Counted from the stretch's first letter, positions 15,636-24,369 are shown. The stretch: 64,000 bases of DNA from Streptomyces sp. NBC_01198 (GCF_036010485.1 NZ_CP108568.1:4905001-4969000), one strand, 5' to 3'. Translations and numbers: made by a program. The notes: generated by a model not told the origin, from the letters alone.

Positions 15636-16717
15636 GACGGCTCTCCGGAACGGCTGCGGCTGCGGACGATCAGCCACATCAGGTAGGGCGCGCCGACGGC
15701 GGCGGTCATCACGCCGACCGGCAGCTCGGTCGGCGAGAACAGCTTGCGGGCCAGCAGGTCGGCGACCACCACGACCAGCGCGCCGGTCAGCGCCGAGGCC
15801 AGCAGCGGGATCTGCGCGGTCCTGGTCAGCCGGCGGGCGATCTGCGGGGCGAGCAGCGCCACGAAGTCCACCGGCCCGGCCGCCCCGGTGGCGACCGACG
15901 CCAGGACGACGCCGAGCGCCACCAGGCCGAATCTGATCCGGCCCAGCCTGATGCCCAGCGCGGTCGCGGTGTCGTCGTCGAAGGACACCGTGCGCTGCGC
16001 CCGCGCCGCCCACAGCGCGCACGGCACCGCGAGCAGGACGAAGTTGGCCAGCGGCCGCGCCTCGGCGTAGCCGCGGCCGTTGAGCGAACCGGTCAGCCAG
16101 ACCTTGGCCTGCTGGGCGACCAGGTAGTCGCCCTTGGTCAAGAAGAGCTGCGTCACCGACGACAGCGCCACCGAGAAGCCGATCCCGATCAGCACGAAGC
16201 GGGCCGCGTGCAGCCCGCGCCGCCAGGCGAAGACGTAGACCAGGGCCGCCGCGCCGAGCCCGCCGGTGATCGAGAGGTACGGCAGCGCGCTGTACGAGGT
16301 CACGCCGTAGGTCATCGCGGCCACCGTCACCGCGCCCGCGCCATGGGTCACGCCGATCACGTCCGGGCTGGCCAGCGGATTGCGGGCGACCGTCTGGATC
16401 AGCGCGCCCGACACGCCGAAGGCGGCGCCGACCAGCAGCCCGAGCGCGAGCCGCGGTTCGCGCAGCTCGCCGACCACCAGCTGGTCCGGGCTCGGCTGCC
16501 CGAAGACCACCTTCACCACCTCGCCGGGCGCCACGAAGGACTCCCCGACGCACAGATACGCCACGCAGACCGCCGCCAGCAGCACGGCCAGCACGCAGGT
16601 GACGGCCAGCGAGCGCCGGTGTACCAGGAAGGACCCGCGCCCACCGGGGCGTACGACGGCGTAGCCCGCGGGCCGTACGCGCTCCGGCGCCCCGGCGGCC
16701 GTACGTGTCGCGGTCAT
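15632..16717 (-). CDS. Ferric-siderophore ABC transporter permease (FecCD family), second subunit
   Basis: 361 residues with about 9-10 membrane segments. FecCD landmarks are visible: LREPRLALGLLVGAAFGVSGALIQTVARNPLASPDVIGVTHGAG near the N-terminal third, LTGSLNGRGYAEARPL, ALGIRLGRIRFG, and FVALLAPQIARRL, the coupling helix that contacts the ATPase. The N-terminal ~30 residues are cytoplasmic and basic. The start ATG overlaps the preceding permease stop as ATGA, and its own stop overlaps the ATPase start the same way. The protein pairs with the product of 16714-17712 to form the channel. Confidence 0.9.
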   Translation of the reverse strand: MTATRTAAGAPERVRPAGYAVVRPGGRGSFLVHRRSLAVTCVLAVLLAAVCVAYLCVGESFVAPGEVVKVVFGQPSPDQLVVGELREPRLALGLLVGAAFGVSGALIQTVARNPLASPDVIGVTHGAGAVTVAAMTYGVTSYSALPYLSITGGLGAAALVYVFAWRRGLHAARFVLIGIGFSVALSSVTQLFLTKGDYLVAQQAKVWLTGSLNGRGYAEARPLANFVLLAVPCALWAARAQRTVSFDDDTATALGIRLGRIRFGLVALGVVLASVATGAAGPVDFVALLAPQIARRLTRTAQIPLLASALTGALVVVVADLLARKLFSPTELPVGVMTAAVGAPYLMWLIVRSRSRSGEPS

Positions 16718-17712
16718 GCCGCCACCACCGATCTGCGGCGCACCAGCGCCACCAGGAACGGCACGCCGATGAGCGCCGTCATCACCGCGACCGGGACCTC
16801 GGAGGGCGGGAAGACGATCCGGCCGACGACGTCGGAGACCAGGATCATCACCGGGCCAAGCAGCGCCGCCATCGGCAGCACCCAGCGGTGTGCGGTGCCG
16901 ACCAGCGCACGGGCCAGGTGCGGCACGGCCAGGCCGACGAAGGCGATCGGGCCCGCGGCGGCGACCGCGGCGCCGGTCAGGACGGTGGCGCCGAGCGCTC
17001 CGGTCAGCCGCAGCACCGCCACGTTCTGCCCCAGGCCCTTGGCGATGTCCTCGCCGAGCGCGAGCGCGTCCAGGCCGCGGGCCATCGCCAGCACCAGCAG
17101 CAGGCCCACCGCAAGGAAGGGCCAGATCATCGCGATGATGTCGGTGTCCCGGCCGGACAGCGAACCCACCTGCCAGAAGCGGTAGGTGTCCAGCGTCTGC
17201 GCGTCGGTGGTCAGCACCCCGGACACGATCGAGGTCAGGAACGCGTTCATGGCCGCGCCCGCCAGCGCGAGCTTGACCGGCGAGGCGCCGCCCCTGCCGC
17301 GGGCGGCGACCGCGTAGACGGCGACGGCCGCGGCTCCGGCGCCTGCGAAGGCGAACCAGACGTAGCCGCTGAGCGTGCCCACCCCGGCGTAGGCGATGGC
17401 GCACACCACGCCGAGCGAGGCGCCCTGGCTCACTCCGAGGATGCCGGGCTCGGCGATCGGGTTGCGGGTGACGCCCTGCATGACCACCCCGGCCACCGCC
17501 AGCGCGGCGCCGACCATGATCCCGATCACCGTACGCGGCACCCGCAGGCTGCGGACGACCTCGGCGTTCTGGCTGGTGCCGCCGTGCAGCAGCGCGTCGA
17601 GCACCTGCGAGGGCGGTATCTCCCGGCTGCCGACCGCCAGGCTGAGCAGTACCGCGAGCAGCAGTGCCACCGTCGCCGCGGCCATCCAGCCGGTGCGGCG
17701 GCGCAAGTGCAT
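16714..17712 (-). CDS. Ferric-siderophore ABC transporter permease (FecCD family), first subunit
   Basis: 332 residues, first gene of the operon. Family blocks: LRVPRTVIGIMVGAALAVAGVVMQGVTRNPIAEPGILGVSQGAS, VGSLSGRDTD, LGEDIAKGLGQNV and FVGLAVPHLARALVG (coupling helix). About nine membrane helices. The start ATG 17712 follows GGAGG at 10 nt. The DmdR-type iron box sits 49-67 bases upstream of the start codon, so the whole operon should be repressed when iron is ample. The divergent HAD gene shares this promoter gap. Confidence 0.9.
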   Translation of the reverse strand: MHLRRRTGWMAAATVALLLAVLLSLAVGSREIPPSQVLDALLHGGTSQNAEVVRSLRVPRTVIGIMVGAALAVAGVVMQGVTRNPIAEPGILGVSQGASLGVVCAIAYAGVGTLSGYVWFAFAGAGAAAVAVYAVAARGRGGASPVKLALAGAAMNAFLTSIVSGVLTTDAQTLDTYRFWQVGSLSGRDTDIIAMIWPFLAVGLLLVLAMARGLDALALGEDIAKGLGQNVAVLRLTGALGATVLTGAAVAAAGPIAFVGLAVPHLARALVGTAHRWVLPMAALLGPVMILVSDVVGRIVFPPSEVPVAVMTALIGVPFLVALVRRRSVVAA

Positions 17713-17760
17713 GTCAGGCGGTCCTCCGGGAGGCGGCGACCGTCTGGCGCCGGGCAGGGC

Positions 17761-17779
17761 TTAGCTTAGGCTGCGCTAA
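17761..17779. promoter_or_regulatory. Iron box (DmdR/IdeR operator)
   Basis: TTAGCTTAGGCTGCGCTAA matches the streptomycete iron-box consensus TTAGGTTAGGCTAACCTAA at 15 of 19 positions, including both outer TTAG/CTAA ends and the central TTAGGCT. It lies between the siderophore importer operon (minus) and the HAD gene (plus). DmdR1 with Fe2+ would occlude the importer promoter. The regulator is encoded at 48279-48971. Confidence 0.85.
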
Positions 17780-17832
17780 CTATACGGGCTGCCGCCCGGA
17801 CCTCCGGGGGGAGGTTGACCGCACAGGTGACA

Positions 17833-18480
17833 ATGGATGCTGTGACCAACGACTTCTCCTCCGTTCCGCCGACCCTGACGGTCGGCTTCGACCTCGACAT
17901 GACCCTGATCGACTCCCGGCCCGGGATCAAGGCCGTGTACGGCCGGCTCGCGGCGGAGACGGGCGTCTTCATCGACTCCGGTCTGGCCGTCACCCGGCTC
18001 GGCCCGCCGCTGGACGACGAGTTGGTCAACTGGTTCCCCCGCGAGCGCGTCCCGGAGATGGCGGAGCGCTACCGCACGCTCTACCCCGACCACGCCATCC
18101 TTCCGACGCCCGCGATGCCGGGCGCCCCCGAGGCGGTGGCGGCCGTCCGGGCGGCGGGCGGGCGTCCGGTGGTCGTCACCGCGAAATACGGTCCCAACGC
18201 CGAGCTGCACCTCGCCCATGTCGGCATCGAGGCGGAGCTGCGCGGCTGGCTCTGGGCGGAAGCCAAGGCCGAGGCGCTGGTCGAGTGGGGTGCGACCGTC
18301 TACGTCGGCGATCACACCGGTGATGTCAGGGGAGCCCACAAGGCGGGCGCCCTGTCGGTGGGGGTGGCCACCGGGCCGTGCAGCGCGGCGGAGCTGCGGG
18401 CGGCGGGGGCCGATGTCGTACTTGCCGACCTCAGAGAATTTCCCGGCTGGCTCGCTGCTCACACCTCGGCAGCCGCCTGA
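17833..18480 (+). CDS. HAD-superfamily phosphatase (phosphoglycolate-phosphatase-like)
   Basis: 215 residues. Motif I is FDLDMT at about 19-24, with the nucleophile Asp20 and acid Asp22; a helical cap domain follows (to about 85); motif II is VVVTAKYG; motif III/IV is VGDHTGDVRGA. It is cytosolic and hydrolyses a small phosphorylated substrate that the sequence does not reveal. The start is uncertain: TTG 17815, GTG 17827, ATG 17833 and GTG 17842 are in frame. GGGGGGAGG (17806-17814) suits 17827 best by spacing, while AGGTGA at 17825-17830 sits too close to 17833. Its promoter gap contains the iron box, so some iron effect on it is possible. Confidence 0.82.
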   Translation: MDAVTNDFSSVPPTLTVGFDLDMTLIDSRPGIKAVYGRLAAETGVFIDSGLAVTRLGPPLDDELVNWFPRERVPEMAERYRTLYPDHAILPTPAMPGAPEAVAAVRAAGGRPVVVTAKYGPNAELHLAHVGIEAELRGWLWAEAKAEALVEWGATVYVGDHTGDVRGAHKAGALSVGVATGPCSAAELRAAGADVVLADLREFPGWLAAHTSAAA

Positions 18481-18489
18481 CCTCGCAAT

Positions 18490-18717
18490 TCACGCCTGTG
18501 GGTGACGCTGCGCGAGCGCGGACCGCAGCAGCCCGAGCAGCGCGAGCGCCAGCCCGACCCCCATCAGCATCGACACGAAATACGCCGGCGTCGGCAGCCG
18601 GCGGGTGCCGAGCAGCAGCGGCGCCACGGTGGCCAGCGTGCCGGCTGCCCCGACGATGAAGACGATCGCGCCGATCCTGACGAGCAGGTCACCGGCGGCC
18701 CTGGTTTGTTTGCTCAC
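18490..18717 (-). CDS. Small membrane protein, two transmembrane helices (75 aa)
   Basis: The chain starts VSKQTRAAGDLLVRIGAIVFIV and has hydrophobic helices at about 12-33 and 44-66 with a short basic loop and a QRHPQA tail. GTG 18717 has no SD. TACCCT ends 6 nt before it, which fits a -10 box of a leaderless mRNA. A longer in-frame start at 18792 would cover low-complexity Arg/Pro sequence and is less likely. It converges on the HAD gene. No family recognised; it is probably an inner-membrane accessory protein. Confidence 0.6.
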   Translation of the reverse strand: MSKQTRAAGDLLVRIGAIVFIVGAAGTLATVAPLLLGTRRLPTPAYFVSMLMGVGLALALLGLLRSALAQRHPQA

Positions 18718-18882
18718 CGCACAAGGGTAGGTCCGTGCTGTGGGGCGCGCGGGAACGGGACCTCGCCGTCTTGTCACACAGCACCTGGCCATTAGCCTTG
18801 GTGTCAGCGGGTCTCCGGTGGATCCGCCGCTGTCTTACCGAGCGGTTTCGAGCAATTTCGAGCAATGAGGACGAGGTCGGAC

Positions 18883-19266
18883 GTGCCTACCGGCAAGGTC
18901 AAGTGGTTCAACAGTGAGAAGGGCTTCGGCTTTCTCTCCCGCGACGACGGCGGCGATGTCTTCGTGCACTCCTCTGTGCTGCCCGACGGGGTCGCCGCGC
19001 TCAAGCCCGGCCAGCGCGTGGAATTCGGGGTCGTCGCGGGCCAGCGCGGTGATCAGGCGCTCTCTGTGACCCTGCTGGACCCCGCACCCTCGGTCGCCGC
19101 GGCCCAGCGGCGCAAGCCGGACGAGCTGCTGCCCATCGTCCAGGACCTCACCACGCTGCTCGAGGACGTCGCCAGGTCGCTGCAGCGCGGCCGGTATCCC
19201 GACAAGGCCCACGGCCACAAGATCGCGTCCGTGCTGAGGGTGGTCGCCGACCAGCTCGACGTTTAG
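18883..19266 (+). CDS. Cold-shock domain protein with C-terminal extension
   Basis: 127 residues, nearly twice a standard 67-aa CspA. Residues 1-66 form the CSD: GKVKWFNSEKGFGFL with RNP1 (KGFGF 13-17) and RNP2 VFVHS (26-30). The remaining ~60 residues (RRKPDELLPIVQDLTTLLEDVARSLQRGRYP...KIASVLRVVADQLDV) look like a small helical domain of the kind found in longer actinobacterial cold-shock proteins. It should bind single-stranded RNA or DNA. The GTG start at 18883 has GAGG 6 nt upstream; the extra MRTRSD in frame is not needed. A strong terminator follows. Confidence 0.9.
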   Translation: MPTGKVKWFNSEKGFGFLSRDDGGDVFVHSSVLPDGVAALKPGQRVEFGVVAGQRGDQALSVTLLDPAPSVAAAQRRKPDELLPIVQDLTTLLEDVARSLQRGRYPDKAHGHKIASVLRVVADQLDV

Positions 19267-19312
19267 CGGCGGCGCGCCGTAACACGCGGGGCGACACCCG
19301 AGGTGCCGGAAG

Positions 19313-19364
19313 GCGGCGTTTTACCGGAGTCCCATAGTCCGGTAAAGCGCCGCACCGCCTTTTT
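19313..19364. terminator. Intrinsic terminator between convergent csp and mqnD
   Basis: A 16-bp stem, GCGGCGTTTTACCGGA (19313-19328) with TCCGGTAAAGCGCCGC (19338-19353), has one non-canonical pair and a 9-base loop. On the plus strand it is followed by a T5 run at 19360-19364. It can serve both converging transcripts, most strongly the cold-shock gene. Confidence 0.85.
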
Positions 19365-19392
19365 CGGCCCCCGCGAATGGCGGGGCAATATT

Positions 19393-20271
19393 TCAGAAAG
19401 CCAGCGCGTCCGCGCTCAGCGCGGGCACCAGGCCTTCGGCGGCCGCCCGAGTGAGCAGCCCCCGTACGGCGGCGTATCCGTCCGTGCCGAGGTCGGCCGT
19501 GAATTCGTTCACATACAGGCCGATGTGCTGGTCGGCGACCGGCGGATCCATCTCCTGGGAATGCGCCAGCACATAGTCGCGGGAGGCCGCCGGGTCGTCC
19601 CACGCCATGCGCACCGAGGTGCGGGCCGCGTCGGCGAGGGCGTGCAGCCGCTCCTTGCCCAGCGACCGGCGGGCGATGATCGCGCCGAGCGGGATGGGCA
19701 GGCCGGTGGTCGCCTCCCAGTGCTCGCCCATGTCCGCGAGCTTGTGCAGCCCGTAGTTCTGGTAGGTGAAGCGCGCCTCGTGGATCACCAGGCCCGCGTC
19801 CACCCGGCCGTCGCGCACCGCGGGCATGATCTCGTGGAAGGGCATCACCACGATCTCCCCGACGCCGCCCTGGACCTCGGCCGCCGCCCACAGCCGGAAG
19901 AGCAGATACGCCGTCGAGCGCTCGCTGGGCACCGCGACCGTCCGCCCCGCCAGGTCCGTGCCCGGCTCGCGGGTCAGCACCAGCGGCCCGCAGCCGCGCC
20001 CCAGCGCCCCGCCGCACGGCAGCAGCGCCCAGTCGTCGAGCACCCACGGCAGCACCGCGTAGGACACCTTCAGGACGTCGAGTTCGCCGCGCTCCGCCAT
20101 CCCGTTGGTGATGTCGATGTCGGCGAAGGTCACCTCAAGTGGCGGCGCCTCCGGCACCAGGCCGTGCGCCCACGCGTGGAAGACGAAGGTGTCGTTGGGA
20201 CAGGGGGAGTACGCGATCCGCAGCGGGTCGGGCCCGGCGCCCTCGCTGGTGTCGCGGCTAGGTGTCGTCAT
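19393..20271 (-). CDS. mqnD: 1,4-dihydroxy-6-naphthoate synthase (menaquinone, futalosine route)
   Basis: 292 residues with the MqnD fold, a periplasmic-binding-protein-like lyase. Recognisable blocks are RIAYSPCPNDTFVFHAWAHG, DIDITNGMAERGELDVLKVSYA, GCGPLV, VPSERSTAYLLFRLW, DAGLVIHEARFTYQNYGLHKLADMGEHWE and LGAIIARR. The enzyme converts cyclic dehypoxanthine futalosine to 1,4-dihydroxy-6-naphthoate in the cytosol. ATG 20271 has GAGG 6 nt upstream and lies inside the end of mqnB (14-base overlap), so the two are translated together. The alternative TTG 20283 is less likely. Confidence 0.93.
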   Translation of the reverse strand: MTTPSRDTSEGAGPDPLRIAYSPCPNDTFVFHAWAHGLVPEAPPLEVTFADIDITNGMAERGELDVLKVSYAVLPWVLDDWALLPCGGALGRGCGPLVLTREPGTDLAGRTVAVPSERSTAYLLFRLWAAAEVQGGVGEIVVMPFHEIMPAVRDGRVDAGLVIHEARFTYQNYGLHKLADMGEHWEATTGLPIPLGAIIARRSLGKERLHALADAARTSVRMAWDDPAASRDYVLAHSQEMDPPVADQHIGLYVNEFTADLGTDGYAAVRGLLTRAAAEGLVPALSADALAF

Positions 20272-20950
20272 GTGCTGCCTCAACCTCCCAGACGCCCGGG
20301 AGCTTCCCGAACGCCGACGTCAGCGCCGCCAGCGCCTCGCCGATCCGCCAGGCCGCGCGGTCCCGGGGGCCGACGGGGTTGGACACCGCGCGGATCTCCA
20401 GCACCGGCACGCCGAGCAGCGCCGCCGCCTCCGCCACCCCGAAGCCCTCCATCGCCTCGGCCACGGCCCCCGGATGACGGCCCGCCAGCTCCGCGGCGCG
20501 GGCCGCGGTCCCGGTCACCGTGGAGACCGTCAGCACCGGCCCGTAGGCGGCGCCGAGGGCGTCGGCCACCGCACGGCTCAGCCGCGCGGGCGGGTGGTGC
20601 TCGGAGCGGCCGAAACCGAGGTCGGCGACCGGGACGAAGCCCTCGCCGGTCTGCGCGCCGAGGTCGGCGGCCACGATCGTCCGCGCCACGGCGAGCGAGC
20701 CCACCGGCGCCATGGGCGCGAAACCGCCGCCGATGCCCGCCGAGACCACCAGAGCGGGCCGTTCGCCGCCCTCCGCCGCCCACGTCAGCGCGTACATCGC
20801 GCCGGCCGCCGCGGCTGCCGGGCCGACGCCCGCCACGCTCACCTCGGTGCCGCCGGCGGCCTCGCCCGCGGCCGCCAGACCCGCTGCGACAGCGTCCCGC
20901 TCGGCGCCGACCGCGGTCAGCACCAGCACGCGCCTGCGGCGGTCGCGCAC
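20258..20950 (-). CDS. mqnB: Futalosine hydrolase (menaquinone biosynthesis)
   Basis: 230 residues of the nucleoside phosphorylase/hydrolase fold. Key segments are VLVLTAVGAERDAV at the N terminus, SAGIGGGFAP, the DLGAQTGEGFVPVADLGFG block that is typical of MqnB, and the substrate motif AEAMEGFGVAEAA (Met-Glu-Gly-Phe binds the ribose). It releases hypoxanthine from futalosine and feeds the MqnC/MqnD steps. GTG 20950 begins 4 bases after the DUF2771 stop, and the end overlaps mqnD, so the three genes look like one operon. Confidence 0.93.
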   Translation of the reverse strand: MRDRRRRVLVLTAVGAERDAVAAGLAAAGEAAGGTEVSVAGVGPAAAAAGAMYALTWAAEGGERPALVVSAGIGGGFAPMAPVGSLAVARTIVAADLGAQTGEGFVPVADLGFGRSEHHPPARLSRAVADALGAAYGPVLTVSTVTGTAARAAELAGRHPGAVAEAMEGFGVAEAAALLGVPVLEIRAVSNPVGPRDRAAWRIGEALAALTSAFGKLPGVWEVEAAHDDT

Positions 20951-20954
20951 GGCC

Positions 20955-21446
20955 CTACTTGCCCCGGACCAGGGTGAACTGGATGACCCGGAAGGATGCC
21001 TCGCCGCTGGTGTCGGCCGACTCCACGATGTTCAGCGTCACCTTCTTGGCGGTGGTGGTCCCGCCGGTCTGCTGGTCCTGGGAGTTGAACAGCTGCTCGC
21101 TGTCCACCGACCAGTACGTCTTGTCCTTGAGCGGCTCCGGCGTGACCAGGGTGGTGCCCTGGGCGATCAGCCAGCCCTTCTTCGCGATCGACGGGTCGAC
21201 GCCGATCCGCACCTGGTCCCCGACCGGGACGGTGATGTGGTGCACAGGGGTGGTCTGCAGGCACGCCAGGAAGATCGCCTGCGGCAGCTTCTTGCCGCCG
21301 TCGTAGCACTTGTCCGCGGCTTCCGCCTGCACGCTTTTGCTGCCCACGGTCACCGTCGCCATCGCGGTCGGCTTGTCGCAGGCGGTCAGGGCGACGAGCC
21401 CGAGGGAGAGGGCACCGATGGTGGTGGCAGCGCGGCGAATGCTCAT
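20955..21446 (-). CDS. DUF2771-type lipoprotein
   Basis: 163 residues. A short signal peptide ends in the lipobox LTAC (Cys at about 23), followed by a beta-rich domain with KCYDGGKK, AIFLACLQ, VPVGDQVRIGVDPSIAKKGWLIA and a long C-terminal strand region ending FRVIQFTLVRGK. Streptomycete homologues are annotated DUF2771 as far as I recall. It is placed 4 bases before mqnB; the co-transcription with menaquinone genes is conserved in related genomes by my memory, but no biochemical link is known. The function is unknown. Location: outer face of the membrane. Confidence 0.75.
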   Translation of the reverse strand: MSIRRAATTIGALSLGLVALTACDKPTAMATVTVGSKSVQAEAADKCYDGGKKLPQAIFLACLQTTPVHHITVPVGDQVRIGVDPSIAKKGWLIAQGTTLVTPEPLKDKTYWSVDSEQLFNSQDQQTGGTTTAKKVTLNIVESADTSGEASFRVIQFTLVRGK

Positions 21447-21613
21447 GGCAGGAGGCTACCGGGCGGTTGCGCCCCGTCCGCGCGGGGGTGCGCGTGTCCC
21501 CAGGTGGGGCCCGCCCCGGCCGTCCGCGACGCGACCCGTACGGGTTACCGCCGCGGTACGTCCCCGCACTCCCCGGTTGCCGTCCGGGCGCGGGCCGTGG
21601 GCGTATGGCCGCG

Positions 21614-22990
21614 CTAGGCGACCCGGGCGCGGGCCGTACTGCCGCGGCGGGCGGCCCCGAACAGGCCGCGTACGGACAGCAGGAACGCCAGGGCCACCAG
21701 GCCGGCGGCGCACCCCATGCCCAGCGGGCCGTTCAGCGGCAGCAGTATGCCGAGGCCGCCGCCGACCACCCAGGACAGCTGGAGTGCGGTCTCCGAGCGG
21801 GCGAAGGCGGAGGTCCGCACCAGTTCCGGCACGTCGCGCTGGATCAGCGCGTCCAGCGACAGCTTCGCCAGCGCCTGCGAGATACCGGCCACCGCGGTGA
21901 GCGCGGCCACCGTGACCAGGCTGTACCAGCCCGCGGCCAGCGTCGCCGCGGTCAGCGCGCAGATCAGCACGGCGGCGATGATCACCTCGGGGCCGCGCGC
22001 CTTGAGCCAGGCGCCGAGCGCGGTGCCGAACGCGTTGCCGACACCCGCCGCCACGCCGACCACGCCCAGCGACATCGCCGGCGACAGCCCGCCGAGCGGG
22101 TGCTCGCGCATCATGAAGGCCAGGAACATCGTCAGGAAGCCGGACAGCGAGCGCAGCCCGCCGTTGCCCTGCAGGGCGTGCAGCACCGAGGAGCCGACGC
22201 CCAGCAGCCCCGGCTTGCGGCCCGGGATGCCGGTCGGCTCGGGCTGCGCCTCCTCGTCCGCCGACAGCCGCACCCGCTGCTCGCCGCGGGCCGAGTCGAC
22301 CTTGCCGGGCAACGAGAGCGACAGCAGGGCGCCGCCGATGAAGACCACGAAAGCGCCGTAGAGCGGCCACTGCGGGCCGATCACGTTCAGCCCCGCGGCG
22401 ACCGGGGCCGCCACAGCGGTGGCCAGCAGGCCCGACAGGGTGACCCGGGAATTCGCCTTGACCAGGGTCGTACGCCCCGGCAAGAGCCGTGGCACCACCG
22501 CACTGCGCACCACGCCGTAGGCCTTCGACGACACCAGCACGCCGAGCGCCGCCGGATACAGGCCGAGCCCGGCGGTCGAGATCACCCCGGCCATCGTCCA
22601 GGCCAGCACGGCCCTGGCCATCATCGAGACCGCCATCGCGGCCCTGCGTCCGTGCTGCAGCCGGTCGAGCAGCGGGCCGATCACCGGTGCGAGAAGCGCG
22701 AAGGGCGCCATCGTCACCAGCAGATACAGCGCGACCCGGCCACGGGCCTCGCCGCTGGGCACCGAGAAGAAGACAGTGCTGGCCAGAGCGACGGTGATCA
22801 TCATGTCGCCGGCGGAGTTGACCGCGTGCAGCTCGATCAACTTCGCCAGACCGGACTCGCCCGCGCCTCCGGCATGTGTCGTACGCCGGATACGCCGGCC
22901 CAGCGCTCCGGCCGGACCGCCCACGCCCCGAACGAGGACGTGTCCGGCTCTGCGCACAGGCCCTCGGGCGGCGGTGTCGGTTCTTGCCAT
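21614..22990 (-). CDS. MFS transporter
   Basis: 458 residues, about 12 membrane segments. A basic N-terminal tail (1-50, RAGHVLVRGVGG...) precedes helix 1. The loop between helices 2 and 3 (GPLLDRLQHGRR) is the usual MFS A-motif region, and a ~45-residue cytoplasmic loop with an Arg/Glu-rich stretch divides the halves. The closest general type is the EntS/DHA3-like group; substrate unknown. ATG 22990 has AGGA 8 nt upstream. It is transcribed away from the DUF3027 gene; the 248-base gap holds both promoters. Confidence 0.82.
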   Translation of the reverse strand: MARTDTAARGPVRRAGHVLVRGVGGPAGALGRRIRRTTHAGGAGESGLAKLIELHAVNSAGDMMITVALASTVFFSVPSGEARGRVALYLLVTMAPFALLAPVIGPLLDRLQHGRRAAMAVSMMARAVLAWTMAGVISTAGLGLYPAALGVLVSSKAYGVVRSAVVPRLLPGRTTLVKANSRVTLSGLLATAVAAPVAAGLNVIGPQWPLYGAFVVFIGGALLSLSLPGKVDSARGEQRVRLSADEEAQPEPTGIPGRKPGLLGVGSSVLHALQGNGGLRSLSGFLTMFLAFMMREHPLGGLSPAMSLGVVGVAAGVGNAFGTALGAWLKARGPEVIIAAVLICALTAATLAAGWYSLVTVAALTAVAGISQALAKLSLDALIQRDVPELVRTSAFARSETALQLSWVVGGGLGILLPLNGPLGMGCAAGLVALAFLLSVRGLFGAARRGSTARARVA

Positions 22991-23238
22991 GACGCAATCC
23001 TGCCCCAATCGGAAGAGAGCTCACCCCCTCCTTTGCTGGCGTGGTGCGCACAGGTACCGTGCGATCACGCAGAATGGGTGGCAACAGGTGCGCCCGAGGA
23101 CGCTCGGGCAGGACCGGATGAGGCAGGGAAAATAGGCGTCGAAGCGGTCCGCAGGTCCGCTCCGCTGCAACTCTCCGCGTCGGGTCCTTCCGCCCGCGAG
23201 CGCACACGTGAGACGGCGTAGAGAGAGAAACGATTTCT

Positions 23239-24204
23239 GTGAGTGCAGCGATGCGAAGCCGTACCCCTGACCGCCTGTGCGCCGAGGCCGTCGACGTTGC
23301 CCTGGCGGTCACGCTGGAGGCGGCGGGGCCGCAGTCGGTGGGTGCGCACCTGGGGGTCGCCGCGGAGGGCGACCGGGTCGTCACCCACTTCTTCGCCTGT
23401 ACCGAGCCCGCCTACCGCGGCTGGCGCTGGGCCACCACGCTGACCAGGGCGTCCCGTGCCAAGGCCGTGACCGTCGACGAAACGGTGCTGCTGCCAGGCG
23501 CCGACTCCATCCTGGCGCCCGAGTGGGTGCCGTGGAGCGAGCGGCTGCGGCCCGGCGACATGGGCCCCGGCGACCTGCTGCCCACCGAGGCGGACGACCT
23601 GCGGCTCGAACCGGGCTGGACCGGCGACGACGAGCCGCCGGCCGGCGAGCCCGGCGCGGACGCCGAGGAGGGCGTCGACCTGGTCGTGCCGTCCGTGGCG
23701 ACGATCGGCTCGATCGCCGGGCAGCTCGGTCTCGGCCGCCCCCGGGTGCTGTCCCGCTACGGGCTGCACGCCGCCGCGGACCGCTGGGACGAGCAGTTCG
23801 GGCCCAAGACGGCGATGGCGCAGGCCGCGCCCGCCAACTGCGTCAGCTGCGGCTTCCTGGTGCCGATCACCGGCTCGCTCAGCCAGGCCTTCGGGATCTG
23901 CGCCAACGAGTTCTCGCCGGCCGACGGCCACGTGGTCTCGCTCGGCTACGGATGCGGCGGCCACTCCGAGGCCGCGGTCATGCCGCGTCCGCCGCAGCCC
24001 GCGCCGATGGTCCTCGACGAGCTGCACGACACCGACCCGCTGTCGCTGCGCCCTGCCGCGGCGGGCGACGCCGCGGCGACGGGCGGCAGCGCGGCCGGCC
24101 AGGCCTCGGACGGCGCCGATCCGGCCGGGCCGGGCGGCTCTGGCAGGTCCGGCGCGTCCGCCGGCCCCGGCAGCTCCGGCGGGGAGGACCACGGCCCCTC
24201 CTGA
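23239..24204 (+). CDS. DUF3027-type actinobacterial protein
   Basis: 321 residues. Conserved blocks: DRLCAEAVDVALAV, THFFACTEPAYRGWRWATTLTRASRAKAVTVDETVLLPG, LAPEWVPWSERLRPGDMGPGDLLPT (the GDLLPT end is very typical), then RVLSRYGLHAAADRW and two Cys clusters, CVSCGFLVPI and CGGHSE, which could hold a metal. The last ~60 residues are low-complexity Gly/Ser/Ala. GTG 23239 has only a weak purine-rich site; ATG 23251 is the alternative. The family is restricted to actinobacteria and its function is unknown to me. The next gene, 165 bases on, is a large sacsin-type ATPase on the same strand. Confidence 0.8.
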   Translation: MSAAMRSRTPDRLCAEAVDVALAVTLEAAGPQSVGAHLGVAAEGDRVVTHFFACTEPAYRGWRWATTLTRASRAKAVTVDETVLLPGADSILAPEWVPWSERLRPGDMGPGDLLPTEADDLRLEPGWTGDDEPPAGEPGADAEEGVDLVVPSVATIGSIAGQLGLGRPRVLSRYGLHAAADRWDEQFGPKTAMAQAAPANCVSCGFLVPITGSLSQAFGICANEFSPADGHVVSLGYGCGGHSEAAVMPRPPQPAPMVLDELHDTDPLSLRPAAAGDAAATGGSAAGQASDGADPAGPGGSGRSGASAGPGSSGGEDHGPS

Positions 24205-24369
24205 GGCCCTGCACGGCCCCTCCCGGCGCCCCGCGGCCACCCGGCGGCGGCGGGGGGACCCGGCGGGCCTCCCGCGGCCCGGGCGGTGGGATGAAGGGCA
24301 CGCCGAATGGCGGTACGGTCACCGTGCACGGCCCCGACAGGGGCGTACCCGGCGAGCGAAGGACCGCAC

